Origin: an uncultured Thiocystis sp. | GTDB taxonomy: Bacteria; Pseudomonadota; Gammaproteobacteria; Chromatiales; Chromatiaceae | Direction of reading: 5' to 3' | DNA length: 50,960 nucleotides | NCBI RefSeq assembly: GCF_903866365.1 | Contig: NZ_CAIPNF010000187.1 | Coordinates: 1 to 50,960 of the forward strand | Shown: positions 1 to 7,417 of the stretch, piece after piece | How positions within the stretch are numbered: position 1 is the first letter of the stretch | Layout of the letters: each line of letters opens with the position of its first letter | Program-made: the position numbers and the translations under genes | The notes under the pieces: generated by a model | What the model was told of the DNA's origin: nothing | Seen by the model: only the letters and a program-made list of their open reading frames with translations | Databases searched by the model: none

Positions 1-90
1 CCAACTGCCAACTGCCAACTGCCAACTGCCAACTGCCAACTGCCAACTGCCAACTGCCAACTGCCAACTGCCAACTGCCAACTGCCAACT
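1..90. repeat. Heptamer tandem repeat (CCAACTG)n
   Basis: Twelve perfect copies of the 7-mer CCAACTG plus six further bases fill the window edge, so the array probably continues to the left. Read on the minus strand the unit is CAGTTGG. The array directly abuts prpC: its last bases overlap the TAG stop codon of that gene. A unit of seven is not a multiple of three and lies just outside the coding region, as expected for a slippage-prone intergenic repeat. Function unknown. Confidence 0.97.
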
Positions 91-1246
91 ATCGTTGTTC
101 GATCGGCACCCACTGAAGATTCTCGACCCCGACATAATTCGCGCTCGGGCGGATGATCTTGCCGTCCTGCCGCTGTTCGATGACGTGGGCGACCCAGCCG
201 GCGGTGCGCGAGATGACAAAGATGGGCGTGAACAACGGGGTCGGTACGCCCATCTGTGCATAGGACACGGCCGAGAACCAGTCGAGATTGGGGAACATCT
301 TCTTCTGATCCCACATGACGCATTCGAGCCGCTCGGCGACCTCGAACATCGCCAGGTTCTGGTTGGCCTCGGACAGCCGCCGGGCGACCGACTTGATGAC
401 CTCGTTGCGCGGGTCGGCGATGGTATAGACCGGATGGCCGAAGCCGATGACGATTTCCTTGCGGGCGACCCGTTCGATGACGTCCTTCTCGGCTGCGTCG
501 GCGCTCGCGTAGCGTTGCTGAATCTCGCAGGCGGCCTCGTTGGCGCCGCCGTGCTTGGGTCCGCGCAACGCGCCGGTGGCGCCGGTGATGGCCGAATACA
601 GATCCGAGTTGGTACCGGCGATCACCCGCGCGGTGAAGGTGGAGGCGTTGAACTCGTGCTCGGCGTAGAGAATGAGCGAGGTGTGCATGGCGCGCACCCA
701 GTCGGCGGATGGCGTCTCGCCGTGCAGCAGGTGCAGGAAATGACCGCCGATGGTCTCGTCGTCCGTCTCGACCTCGATGCGCCGGCCATGATGGGCGAAG
801 TGATACCAGTAGAGCAGCATGGAGCCGAAACAGGCGATCAGACGGTCGCCGATCTCGCGCGCCGCGCCAACCGGCATGCTGTCCTTCTCCGGCTCCAGGG
901 TGCCGAGCAGCGAACAGCCGGTGCGCATCACGTCCATCGGATGGGCGGAGGAGGCCGGAATCTGCTCCAGCGCGGTCTTCAGCGCCGCCGGCAGTCCGCG
1001 CATGGATTTCAGCTTGTGCTTGTAGGTGGCCAGCTCGGTGCGGGTGGGCAGACGCTCATGGATCAGCAGGTGCGCGATCTCCTCGAACTCGGCCCGGTCG
1101 GCGAAATCCAGGATGTCATAGCCGCGATAGTGCAGATCGTTGCCAGTCCGTCCCACCGTGCAGATGGCGGTATTGCCGGCCACGGTGCCGGACAGGGCGA
1201 CGGATTTTTTCGGCTTGGGCAATGGGCTTGCGTCGTTCTCGGCCAT
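89..1246 (-). CDS. prpC: 2-methylcitrate synthase
   Basis: Citrate-synthase family protein of 385 residues that condenses propionyl-CoA with oxaloacetate to 2-methylcitrate, the first committed step of the cytoplasmic methylcitrate cycle. Family marks include [12 protein letters not shown] and LHYRGYDI near the N-terminus, a histidine in the GPKHGGANE segment, and the IGFGHPVY motif with its catalytic histidine. The C-terminal part has the expected [12 protein letters not shown] and arginine-rich tail. The length is normal. The frame is open further upstream, but that part is translated from the flanking palindromic repeat. The ATG at 1246 is preceded by GAGGAGAGGAAACG, a strong ribosome binding site, and gives the expected MAEND N-terminus. 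It lies downstream of prpB on the same strand, which distinguishes it from a TCA-cycle citrate synthase. Confidence 0.95.
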   Translation of the reverse strand: MAENDASPLPKPKKSVALSGTVAGNTAICTVGRTGNDLHYRGYDILDFADRAEFEEIAHLLIHERLPTRTELATYKHKLKSMRGLPAALKTALEQIPASSAHPMDVMRTGCSLLGTLEPEKDSMPVGAAREIGDRLIACFGSMLLYWYHFAHHGRRIEVETDDETIGGHFLHLLHGETPSADWVRAMHTSLILYAEHEFNASTFTARVIAGTNSDLYSAITGATGALRGPKHGGANEAACEIQQRYASADAAEKDVIERVARKEIVIGFGHPVYTIADPRNEVIKSVARRLSEANQNLAMFEVAERLECVMWDQKKMFPNLDWFSAVSYAQMGVPTPLFTPIFVISRTAGWVAHVIEQRQDGKIIRPSANYVGVENLQWVPIEQR

Positions 1247-1284
1247 CGTTTCCTCTCCTCGGTTAGAACCGCAAAGGTCTTTAG

Positions 1285-1423
1285 ATTGGAACCGCAAAGG
1301 CGCAAAGGACGCGAAGAAAAACAAGGGTTTACAATATGCACGACAGTCACTCGTTGGGTGACTGCCGTCATCGAGGCAAAACATTGAAATCCTTCGTGTC
1401 CTTTGCGCCTTCGCGGTTCCAAT
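1285..1423. repeat. Palindromic element between prpB and prpC
   Basis: A 139-base element with terminal inverted repeats of 32 bases (1285-1316 and 1392-1423), of which 30 pair. The left arm starts ATTGGAACCGCAAAGGCGC. A further stem, CAGTCAC/GTGACTG, lies near the centre, so the transcript could fold into a long hairpin. A partial extra copy of the arm start (AGAACCGCAAAGG) sits at about 1265. The layout resembles REP/MITE-type dispersed elements. It splits the prpB-prpC intergenic space and may affect mRNA stability or readthrough. No transposase is encoded. Confidence 0.9.
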
Positions 1424-1433
1424 GATTTTCGGT

Positions 1434-2324
1434 TTACGCCTCGGGTTGCGACTGTGCGAACAGCTCGTCGAGCTTCCGCTCGAAGCGGTGATAGTTCAGA
1501 TAGTCGTACAGCTCCATGCGGGTCTGCATGGTGTCGACCACGTTGGCCTGAGTGCCGTCGCGGCGGATCGCCTGATAGACGTTGAGCGCGGCCTTGTTCA
1601 TGGCGCGGAAGGCCGACAGCGGGTAGAGCACCAGCGACACGCCGACCGCGCCCAACTCGGTGGTGGTGAACAGCGGCGTGGCGCCGAACTCGGTGATATT
1701 GGCCAGCACCGGCACCTGGACCGCCGCGATGAAGGTTTCGTATTGAGCAAGCTCGGTCATGGCCTCCGGGAAGATCATGTCCGCGCCGGCCTCGACACAG
1801 GCCACCGCGCGCTCGATGGCCGAGTCCATACCCTCGACGGCCAGGGCATCGGTACGGGCCATGATCACGAAATCGTCGGTGCGCGCGTCCACGGCGGCCT
1901 TGATGCGGTCGACCATTTCGCTTTTGGAGACCACCGATTTGCCGGGGCGATGACCGCAACGCTTGGCGGCGACCTGATCCTCGATATGACAGCCCGCCGC
2001 GCCCGCCCGGCGCATCTGCTTGACCGTGCGGGCGATGTTAAAGGCACCGCCCCAGCCGGTGTCCGCGTCAACCAGCAGCGGCAGCTCGGTCGCGTAAGTG
2101 ATGCGGCGCACGTCTTCCAGCACGTCATCCAAACTGGTCATGCCAAGGTCCGGCACGCCGAAAGAACCCGCCGCGACCCCGCCGCCGGAGAGATAGAGCG
2201 CCCGATACCCCGTCCGCTCGGCCATCATGGCGTGATAGGCGTTGATCGCCCCGACGACCTGCAAGGGACGTTCTTCCTGGACGGCACGGCGTAGCCGGGC
2301 GCCGGGGGTAGTCTGTTCGGTCAT
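1434..2324 (-). CDS. prpB: Methylisocitrate lyase
   Basis: Isocitrate-lyase/PEP-mutase superfamily protein of 296 residues that cleaves 2-methylisocitrate to pyruvate and succinate, the last step of the methylcitrate cycle. Visible motifs are the N-terminal [27 protein letters not shown], the Mg-binding [24 protein letters not shown] (catalytic Cys within KRCGH, the family's KKCGH loop) and IMARTDA. The length matches PrpB. The ATG at 2324 is preceded by GAGG at suitable distance. It is transcribed from the gntR side toward prpC. The 187 bases separating it from prpC are mostly the palindromic element, so expression of the two genes may be uncoupled. The acnD/prpF or prpD genes of the pathway are not in the window. 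Confidence 0.96.
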   Translation of the reverse strand: MTEQTTPGARLRRAVQEERPLQVVGAINAYHAMMAERTGYRALYLSGGGVAAGSFGVPDLGMTSLDDVLEDVRRITYATELPLLVDADTGWGGAFNIARTVKQMRRAGAAGCHIEDQVAAKRCGHRPGKSVVSKSEMVDRIKAAVDARTDDFVIMARTDALAVEGMDSAIERAVACVEAGADMIFPEAMTELAQYETFIAAVQVPVLANITEFGATPLFTTTELGAVGVSLVLYPLSAFRAMNKAALNVYQAIRRDGTQANVVDTMQTRMELYDYLNYHRFERKLDELFAQSQPEA

Positions 2325-2440
2325 CGTGTTCGCCTCGTCAATTGTGAGTCGGATGGGAAAGGCCTGTTCTGAGCGCAGTCGAAGGGCGCAGCATGCCCAT
2401 CTTCAGGGTTCGGCGCGTACTACCTACGGACAGGCTATGA

Positions 2441-2533
2441 ATGGACAGGATTAACAGGATTGCGCAGGATTGCTTCAAAAGCGGTTTTTTGAATCCCCTG
2501 TAAATCTTGAAAAATCCTGTTAATCCTGTCCAT
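2441..2533. repeat. Palindromic element with perfect 21-bp inverted repeats
   Basis: Two perfectly complementary 21-base arms (2441-2461 and 2513-2533) begin and end with ATGGACAGGATTAACAGGAT and its complement. The interior pairs further (TTCAAAA near 2474 with TTTTGAA near 2487), so the whole 93 bases can fold as one cruciform or hairpin. It lies between gntR and prpB. A degenerate half copy (GGATAGGATTAACAG) occurs at about 28256, showing that the sequence is dispersed. The bases just to the left (about 2361-2400, TTCTGAGCGCAGTCGAAGG) look like another common intergenic repeat type. Confidence 0.9.
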
Positions 2534-2602
2534 TTGCATCCTTTAGCATGGGTATGAACTTGTCCGGAAATCGCCTAAGAGCGTTTCGGGTTCGCCGGTC
2601 GT

Positions 2603-3289
2603 TCAGGTTGGACCTGCCGCCAGCCGGCGCTCGATGGACTGCCGCGAGGCACGAATATGCCGACGCATCAGCCACTCGGCCAGTTCGCCGTCGCGCTCGG
2701 CGATGGCCTCGACGACCTGCTCGTGTTCCTTCAGCGCCTCGCGCACCCGGTCGCTTTTCATCCCGAACTGACAGCGGTACATCCGCGCCAGGTGGTAAAG
2801 ATCGTTGCAGAGAATGTCGACCAGTCGGTGGTTGCCGCTGCCCTGGACGATCTGGAAATGGAAATCCAGATCCCCCTCCTGCTGAAAATAGGTCTGCCAG
2901 TCGTCGCGGGCGACCTCGTGCCGGTGGCGTTCCAGCAAAGCCTGAAGCTCGCCGATCTCCGCGTCGGACATGCGTTCCGCCGCCAGTCGCGCCGCCATGC
3001 CTTCGAGCGCCTCGCGGATGACGTAGATCTCCAGCAGTTGATCGTTGGAGAGCGTGATCACGCGCGCCCCCACATTCGGTTTGCGCTCCACCAGATTGGT
3101 CGCTTCCAGCCGTCGCATGGCCTCGCGCAGCGGGCCGCGACTAATGCCGTAGCGGGTCGCCAGGACGGGTTCGCTGATCTTGCTGCCGGGTGGAATCTCG
3201 CCCGCCACGATGGCTTGCCGAAGCTGGTCGAAGACCCGGTCGGCGATGGTCGAGCAGGCGTCGGAATCGACCCTGGCTGGATTGAGCAT
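2603..3289 (-). CDS. GntR-family (FadR/VanR, FCD) transcriptional regulator of the prp locus
   Basis: Regulator of 228 residues. Residues about 15-80 form a winged helix-turn-helix: VFDQLRQAIVAGEIPPGSK followed by ISEPVLATRYGISRGPLREA, a classic GntR recognition helix. Residues about 85-220 are the all-helical FCD ligand domain, with the conserved arginine of YVIREALEGMAARLAA and the histidine positions DFHFQIVQGSGN and LMRRHIRAS that bind metal or carboxylate in this family. The gene heads the prpB-prpC operon. In several gammaproteobacteria a GntR regulator in this place controls propionate catabolism, so methylcitrate or a related acid is the likely effector (inference). Two identical palindromes just upstream suggest autoregulation. 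Confidence 0.9.
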   Translation of the reverse strand: MLNPARVDSDACSTIADRVFDQLRQAIVAGEIPPGSKISEPVLATRYGISRGPLREAMRRLEATNLVERKPNVGARVITLSNDQLLEIYVIREALEGMAARLAAERMSDAEIGELQALLERHRHEVARDDWQTYFQQEGDLDFHFQIVQGSGNHRLVDILCNDLYHLARMYRCQFGMKSDRVREALKEHEQVVEAIAERDGELAEWLMRRHIRASRQSIERRLAAGPT

Positions 3290-3295
3290 CTTTCT

Positions 3296-3307
3296 GTTGT
3301 CGACAAT
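3296..3307. promoter_or_regulatory. Putative GntR operator, copy 1
   Basis: The sequence GTTGTCGACAAT contains the perfect palindrome TTGTCGACAA (3297-3306), ending about 7 bases upstream of the gntR start codon. This matches the TTGTNNACAA type of half-sites used by FadR/VanR-group GntR regulators. Binding here would block transcription or translation initiation of gntR. Confidence 0.7.
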
Positions 3308-3357
3308 CTTGATAAATTAAGGTGGTAGGATAGCAATAATTTTTAAAAACTCAATAA

Positions 3358-3369
3358 ATTGTCGACAAT
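3358..3369. promoter_or_regulatory. Putative GntR operator, copy 2
   Basis: ATTGTCGACAAT, a perfect 12-base palindrome, lies 62 bases (about six helical turns) from copy 1 in an AT-rich stretch that must hold the prp promoter. Equal sequence and helical phasing suggest cooperative binding of dimers. The rest of the gap, 3370 to 3662, lies before the divergent aarF-like gene. I see no further gene in it, only the ribosome binding site AGGAAGAG before 3663. Confidence 0.7.
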
Positions 3370-3662
3370 ATTTTTTGTCATTGCGGCAGAATTGGTTTCT
3401 TTGTGAAACTTTATCGCCGTGACCCGTACAAAGGCTGCTAGCTTGTACACCGAAATCGCGTCCATTCTGGCATGCGTTGTCCGTGCCCCGATTCAAGCTT
3501 GCCTGAACCAACGGGCGTTGGGGCCGACTCGCTTTGACGCTTGCAATTTTTAATCATTTAAACCGCGTCTACTGCGAGGTTCGTTGGTTGGGGTGAGCTT
3601 GCGGTCACTCGAATCAATGCAGATCACTCTGGGCGCGGTTTCATCTTCAGGAAGAGCGTCTC

Positions 3663-5003
3663 ATGTCCGAAAGACCGACCTCCCGCGGCTCCGCCGTTCC
3701 GAGCAAGCGACTCAGTCGTCTCTGGCATCTGGGTCGCGCGACCGGCGACCTGGCCGCGGGGATCGGGGTCAAGGGTCTGATCGAGATGGCGCGCGGTCGC
3801 GGGGGAAAATACCCCTCGCGGATTCAGATCTCCCCTGAATCGACCAAACGTTTCACCGATCGGCTCGCGCACATGCGCGGCGCGGTGATGAAGATGGGCC
3901 AGCTCATGTCGATGGACGGGACCGACATCCTGACCCCGGAAGCCGCCGAGATCCTGAGCGCGCTGCGCGACCGCGCCGAGCCCATGCCGTTGAGCCAACT
4001 TGCCAAGGTGCTGGAGAGCGAATACGGAGCGGGTTGGGACAAGCGCTTCAAACGCTTCGATTTCACGCCGATCGCCGCCGCGTCCATCGGGCAGGTGCAT
4101 CGCGCCGAGACGCGCGATGGACGGCAACTGGCGCTCAAGATCCAGTTTCCGGGCGTGCGCGAGAGCATCGACAGCGATATCGACAACATGATCTTCTTCG
4201 GCAAGACCTTCGGCATGGCGCCGCCGGGAATCGACATCTCGCCCTATCTCGACGCGGCGCGCCGCCAGCTTCACCGCGAGGCCGATTATGTCGCCGAGGC
4301 CGATGCGATGGACGCCTATCGGGTCCAGGTCGGGGACGATCCGGACTTCTTCATTCCCGGTGTCCATCGGGATTTCTCGACGCAGGGCATTCTCGCGATG
4401 GATTTCGCCGAGGGCGTTCCGGTGGACCGGCTGGCCGATCCCAGTTACCGGCGCGCCGAGCGTGATCGCGCGGCGACCCTGCTGATGCGCCTGACCTTGC
4501 GCGAACTGTTCCAGTTCTCGCTGGTCCAGACCGATCCCAACTTCAGCAATTATCTTTACGACGCGACCAACGGGCGCATCGTGCTGCTGGATTTTGGCGC
4601 CACGCAGTCGGTGTCGCCGGTGCTGGTGGAGCAATATCGACAGATGTTCAAGGCATCGATCGACGATGATCGCGAGGGCATGCGCACCGCCGCCGTGGCG
4701 CTCGGTTACATGGGCGCCGACGATCCCCGCGAACAGGTCGAGGCCATGATCGACATGCTCTGTCTCTCCGCCGAGCCGCTGCGTCAGCCGGGTTATTACG
4801 ACTTCGGGGCCTCCGATCTGTTCGAGCGGGTCTTTCAGCGTGGCCGCGAACTGTTCCACTCGGGTGTTTTCACGACCGTGCCCGCCGCCGAGACCATGTT
4901 TCTGCATCGCAAATTCATGGGGTCGGCCATGCTCGCGCGGCGTCTGCGGGCACGGATCGATCTGATGACGATGGCCAAAGCCTGTCTGGCGACCGGTGCG
5001 TGA
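3663..5003 (+). CDS. UbiB/ABC1 (COQ8-type) atypical kinase family protein
   Basis: Protein of 446 residues of the ABC1/UbiB/COQ8 atypical kinase-like family, linked to ubiquinone biosynthesis and lipid homeostasis as an ATPase. The family-defining KxGQ motif is seen as KMGQLMSMDGTD (Lys77). It is followed by the alanine-rich nucleotide loop AAASIGQVH (about 139), the lysine-bearing LKIQFPGVRESIDSDIDN, the catalytic-loop equivalent QTDPNFSNYL and the metal-binding LDFGAT (about 309). The DPNxSN form and the IQxPGV segment are closer to mitochondrial COQ8 than to classical E. coli UbiB. No C-terminal transmembrane pair is evident, which also fits COQ8. The start is supported by AGGAAGAG upstream. 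It is divergent from the prp operon, so shared regulation by the operators is possible but not required. Confidence 0.88.
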   Translation: MSERPTSRGSAVPSKRLSRLWHLGRATGDLAAGIGVKGLIEMARGRGGKYPSRIQISPESTKRFTDRLAHMRGAVMKMGQLMSMDGTDILTPEAAEILSALRDRAEPMPLSQLAKVLESEYGAGWDKRFKRFDFTPIAAASIGQVHRAETRDGRQLALKIQFPGVRESIDSDIDNMIFFGKTFGMAPPGIDISPYLDAARRQLHREADYVAEADAMDAYRVQVGDDPDFFIPGVHRDFSTQGILAMDFAEGVPVDRLADPSYRRAERDRAATLLMRLTLRELFQFSLVQTDPNFSNYLYDATNGRIVLLDFGATQSVSPVLVEQYRQMFKASIDDDREGMRTAAVALGYMGADDPREQVEAMIDMLCLSAEPLRQPGYYDFGASDLFERVFQRGRELFHSGVFTTVPAAETMFLHRKFMGSAMLARRLRARIDLMTMAKACLATGA

Positions 5004-5082
5004 GCTTATCACCGCTTTGTGTCTCCGTGAGAGATAGGCTTGTCTTCAATGTCTCTAACTGGAAAACGAGAGGGCGAATTCG

Positions 5083-5184
5083 ATGATCGCCCTACAAACG
5101 TTGCCACGCATGTCGCCCGCAGCTTATCTGGCTTACGAGCTTGAAAGCGAATGTCGTCATGAGCTGGTGGATGGCTATTCATGA
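5083..5184 (+). pseudogene. Uma2-family (DUF820) N-terminal remnant
   Basis: The 33-codon frame MIALQTLPRMSPAAYLAYEL continues with ESECRHELVDGYS and a stop. This matches the N-terminus of Uma2 restriction-endonuclease-like proteins (pattern MSxxEYLxxExxSExRHEYVDG). The rest of the roughly 190-residue PD-(D/E)XK fold is missing, so the gene is a decayed stub. It is the only recognisable content of the 379-base space between 5003 and 5383. The remainder holds the upstream region of the next gene, with TAGAAT at about 5283 as a possible -10. Confidence 0.65.
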
Positions 5185-5382
5185 GCACTCGACGCAAACC
5201 GCCCTTGGAAGACGAAAAACCGAGGGAACCTGACTGACCGGAATACGGAAAGAACACCTACTAATGTCTGCTCAGGCTCTGCTAGAATCCGCAGAACAGC
5301 ACTGATCGCTTTTAAGGAATAACCTAATCCAACGCGACGGGGCTTGGCAATTTCCTTAACCACGATCAAGTGGCGACATAAT

Positions 5383-7305
5383 ATGCGACTTTTCTTGGCG
5401 TTGGGCGCGGGCATGCTGGCGGTAGTCGCCGCCGTTCTGGCGGAACCTGAGGCAAGGCCTGCTCAAGCTGAGGTGTCTGAGTCCCGACCCGCGATCATCG
5501 GGATGCCGGCGTTGCACTTCGATCGCCTGCAGGGCATCGTCGAAGCGGTCGACCGCGACCAGCGAGAGATCAGGCTCAAGCTGCCGAACGGCGCGGAACG
5601 CCCGGTTCGCGTCTGGACCGGTGCCTACCTGCACAGTCTGCGTAACCTCGACGAGCGCCAACGCCTGATCGAGCCGCCATCCGCGTTGGATTTGCCGGTC
5701 GGGTCGAGGCTCGCGGCCTCGGGGCTGCTCTACGAAGGCGACCCGGTGCTGATCGCGAAGGAGATCGCGATCTTCGGCCTGAGCGACGAGGATTTGGTCT
5801 TCGAGCAGCCGGACTGGTGGTCGTCACAGGCGCGCGATATCGCGAACTTCTGGATTCTTCATCAGCTCGGCGCGGGAGATAACTGGGATCCGTCGAGCTA
5901 CCGCACCCGCTTGGCCAAGACCGGCGCCGACCGCGACGGGGAGCCGTGGCAGGAGACGGCGACCCTGTCGCGCCTGATCTACGGCCTGTCTTCCACTTAC
6001 CTGATGAACGGCAACCCGCGGGTGCTGAAAGCGGCGCGCGAGCTGGTGCGCTACCAGCGCGAGCGCATGCGGGTGGAATCGGCCGATGGCCGCTATGTGT
6101 TTTGGTTGCACGCACTGCGCGATGGCAACCCGGTGCTGCCATCGGCCTTCAACGAGGACGCGGGGACCATTCCGCTCTACGAGCAGATCTACTGTCTGGC
6201 GGGCCTGACACAGTTCTATCGCATCACCGGCGATCCGCAAGTACGCGCGGATATCGACAAGACGCTCGTCTTCATGAACCGCTTCTATTGGGATGAAGGA
6301 CCACAGGACAGCATGAAGCAGGGCTACTTCTCGCACATCCATCCGGGAACCCTGCGCCCGGCGGATGCCGGAGAGCTGAATGCGAACAACAAGAACTGGA
6401 ATTCGGTCGGCGACCATCTCCCGGCCTATCTCGAAAACTACTATCTGGCGACGCGCGATCCAGCCCTGCTCGCCCGGCTGCGCCTGCTCGGGGAGTTGAT
6501 CGTGACGCATTTTCCCGATCCCGACAGTCCCTTCGTCAACGAGCGTTTCGACGCCGACTGGAACCCGGATCACGGCTACGCCTGGCAGCAGAATCGCGGC
6601 GTGATCGGTCACAATCTCAAGATCGCCTGGTGTCTGACCCGGCTCTATCACCTGACCGATGAGCCGCGCTTCCTCGACACGGCCCGCCAGTACGGCGACC
6701 GAATGCTCGTCTGGGGGCAGGATGGGCGCCGCGGCGGCTGGTTCGACAGCATCGAGCGGGAGCCCGATCCGGTGACCGGGCGCTACGAGCTGGTCTGGCA
6801 TGATCACAAGTCCTGGTGGCAGCAGGAGCAGGGAATTCTCGCCAATTACATCCTCTATGCCGCGACCGGCGAGCAAAAGTATCTGGATTCCGCCCGCGCC
6901 GGTTCAAGCTTCTACAATCTGGCCTTTCCGGATCACGATGACGGGGATGTCTATTTCGATGTGCAAGCCAACGGCACGCCCTATCTGCTCGGCGACCGCG
7001 CCGACAAGGGCAGTCATTCCAAAAGTGGCTATCACAGTATGGAACTGACCTACTTCGCCCATCTCTACACCAACCTCTTGGTGAAACAGCGTTCGGTGAG
7101 GCTGCATTTTGCGCCGGCGCTCGAGGCGGGCGGCACGGATTTTCAGGTGCAGCCCATCTCCCTGCCGCCAGGCAAGGTTGAACTTGCATCGGTGACGCTC
7201 GATGGCAAGGAGTTCAAAAACTTCGACTGTAAGGCCATGGTGGTGCATCTGCCGGCATGGGAAACGCCGGAACTGATCGAGGTCACCCTGAGCCCGGTCG
7301 AGTGA
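5383..7305 (+). CDS. Exported AGE-like (alpha/alpha)6-barrel protein
   Basis: Predicted exported protein of 640 residues. A signal peptide (MRLFLALGAGMLAVVAAVLA) fixes the start at the ATG at 5383; a TTG 39 bases upstream in the same frame would spoil it. Residues about 40-135 form a small beta-rich domain (HFDRLQGIVEAVDRDQREI). Residues about 150-560 are helical with paired-hairpin spacing. The segments GVIGHNLKIAWCLTRLYHLT (His at about 410) and HDHKSWWQQEQGILANYIL (about 475) resemble the catalytic stretches of the N-acylglucosamine 2-epimerase/cellobiose epimerase superfamily. A beta-sandwich-like tail follows. The substrate is unknown. Epimerase, isomerase or glycosidase-like roles in the periplasm are all possible. 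It is the first gene of a long co-directional block. Confidence 0.7.
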   Translation: MRLFLALGAGMLAVVAAVLAEPEARPAQAEVSESRPAIIGMPALHFDRLQGIVEAVDRDQREIRLKLPNGAERPVRVWTGAYLHSLRNLDERQRLIEPPSALDLPVGSRLAASGLLYEGDPVLIAKEIAIFGLSDEDLVFEQPDWWSSQARDIANFWILHQLGAGDNWDPSSYRTRLAKTGADRDGEPWQETATLSRLIYGLSSTYLMNGNPRVLKAARELVRYQRERMRVESADGRYVFWLHALRDGNPVLPSAFNEDAGTIPLYEQIYCLAGLTQFYRITGDPQVRADIDKTLVFMNRFYWDEGPQDSMKQGYFSHIHPGTLRPADAGELNANNKNWNSVGDHLPAYLENYYLATRDPALLARLRLLGELIVTHFPDPDSPFVNERFDADWNPDHGYAWQQNRGVIGHNLKIAWCLTRLYHLTDEPRFLDTARQYGDRMLVWGQDGRRGGWFDSIEREPDPVTGRYELVWHDHKSWWQQEQGILANYILYAATGEQKYLDSARAGSSFYNLAFPDHDDGDVYFDVQANGTPYLLGDRADKGSHSKSGYHSMELTYFAHLYTNLLVKQRSVRLHFAPALEAGGTDFQVQPISLPPGKVELASVTLDGKEFKNFDCKAMVVHLPAWETPELIEVTLSPVE

Positions 7306-7417
7306 TCCTGAAGACGTCTATCGTCCGATCCCCAATCGTTAATAAGGTTTCGCTGACTCCGGGCGATCAGCGGCGCTTGATCGCGGGCATCCGTCCTCCT
7401 AGCCTCAGGCCGCAAAC

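Noticed and set aside
1-90. Possible CRISPR array
   Set aside because: Units of 7 bases repeat without spacers; this is a simple tandem repeat.
95-1387. Plus-strand frame antisense to prpC
   Set aside because: prpC on the other strand has all citrate-synthase motifs and a ribosome binding site.
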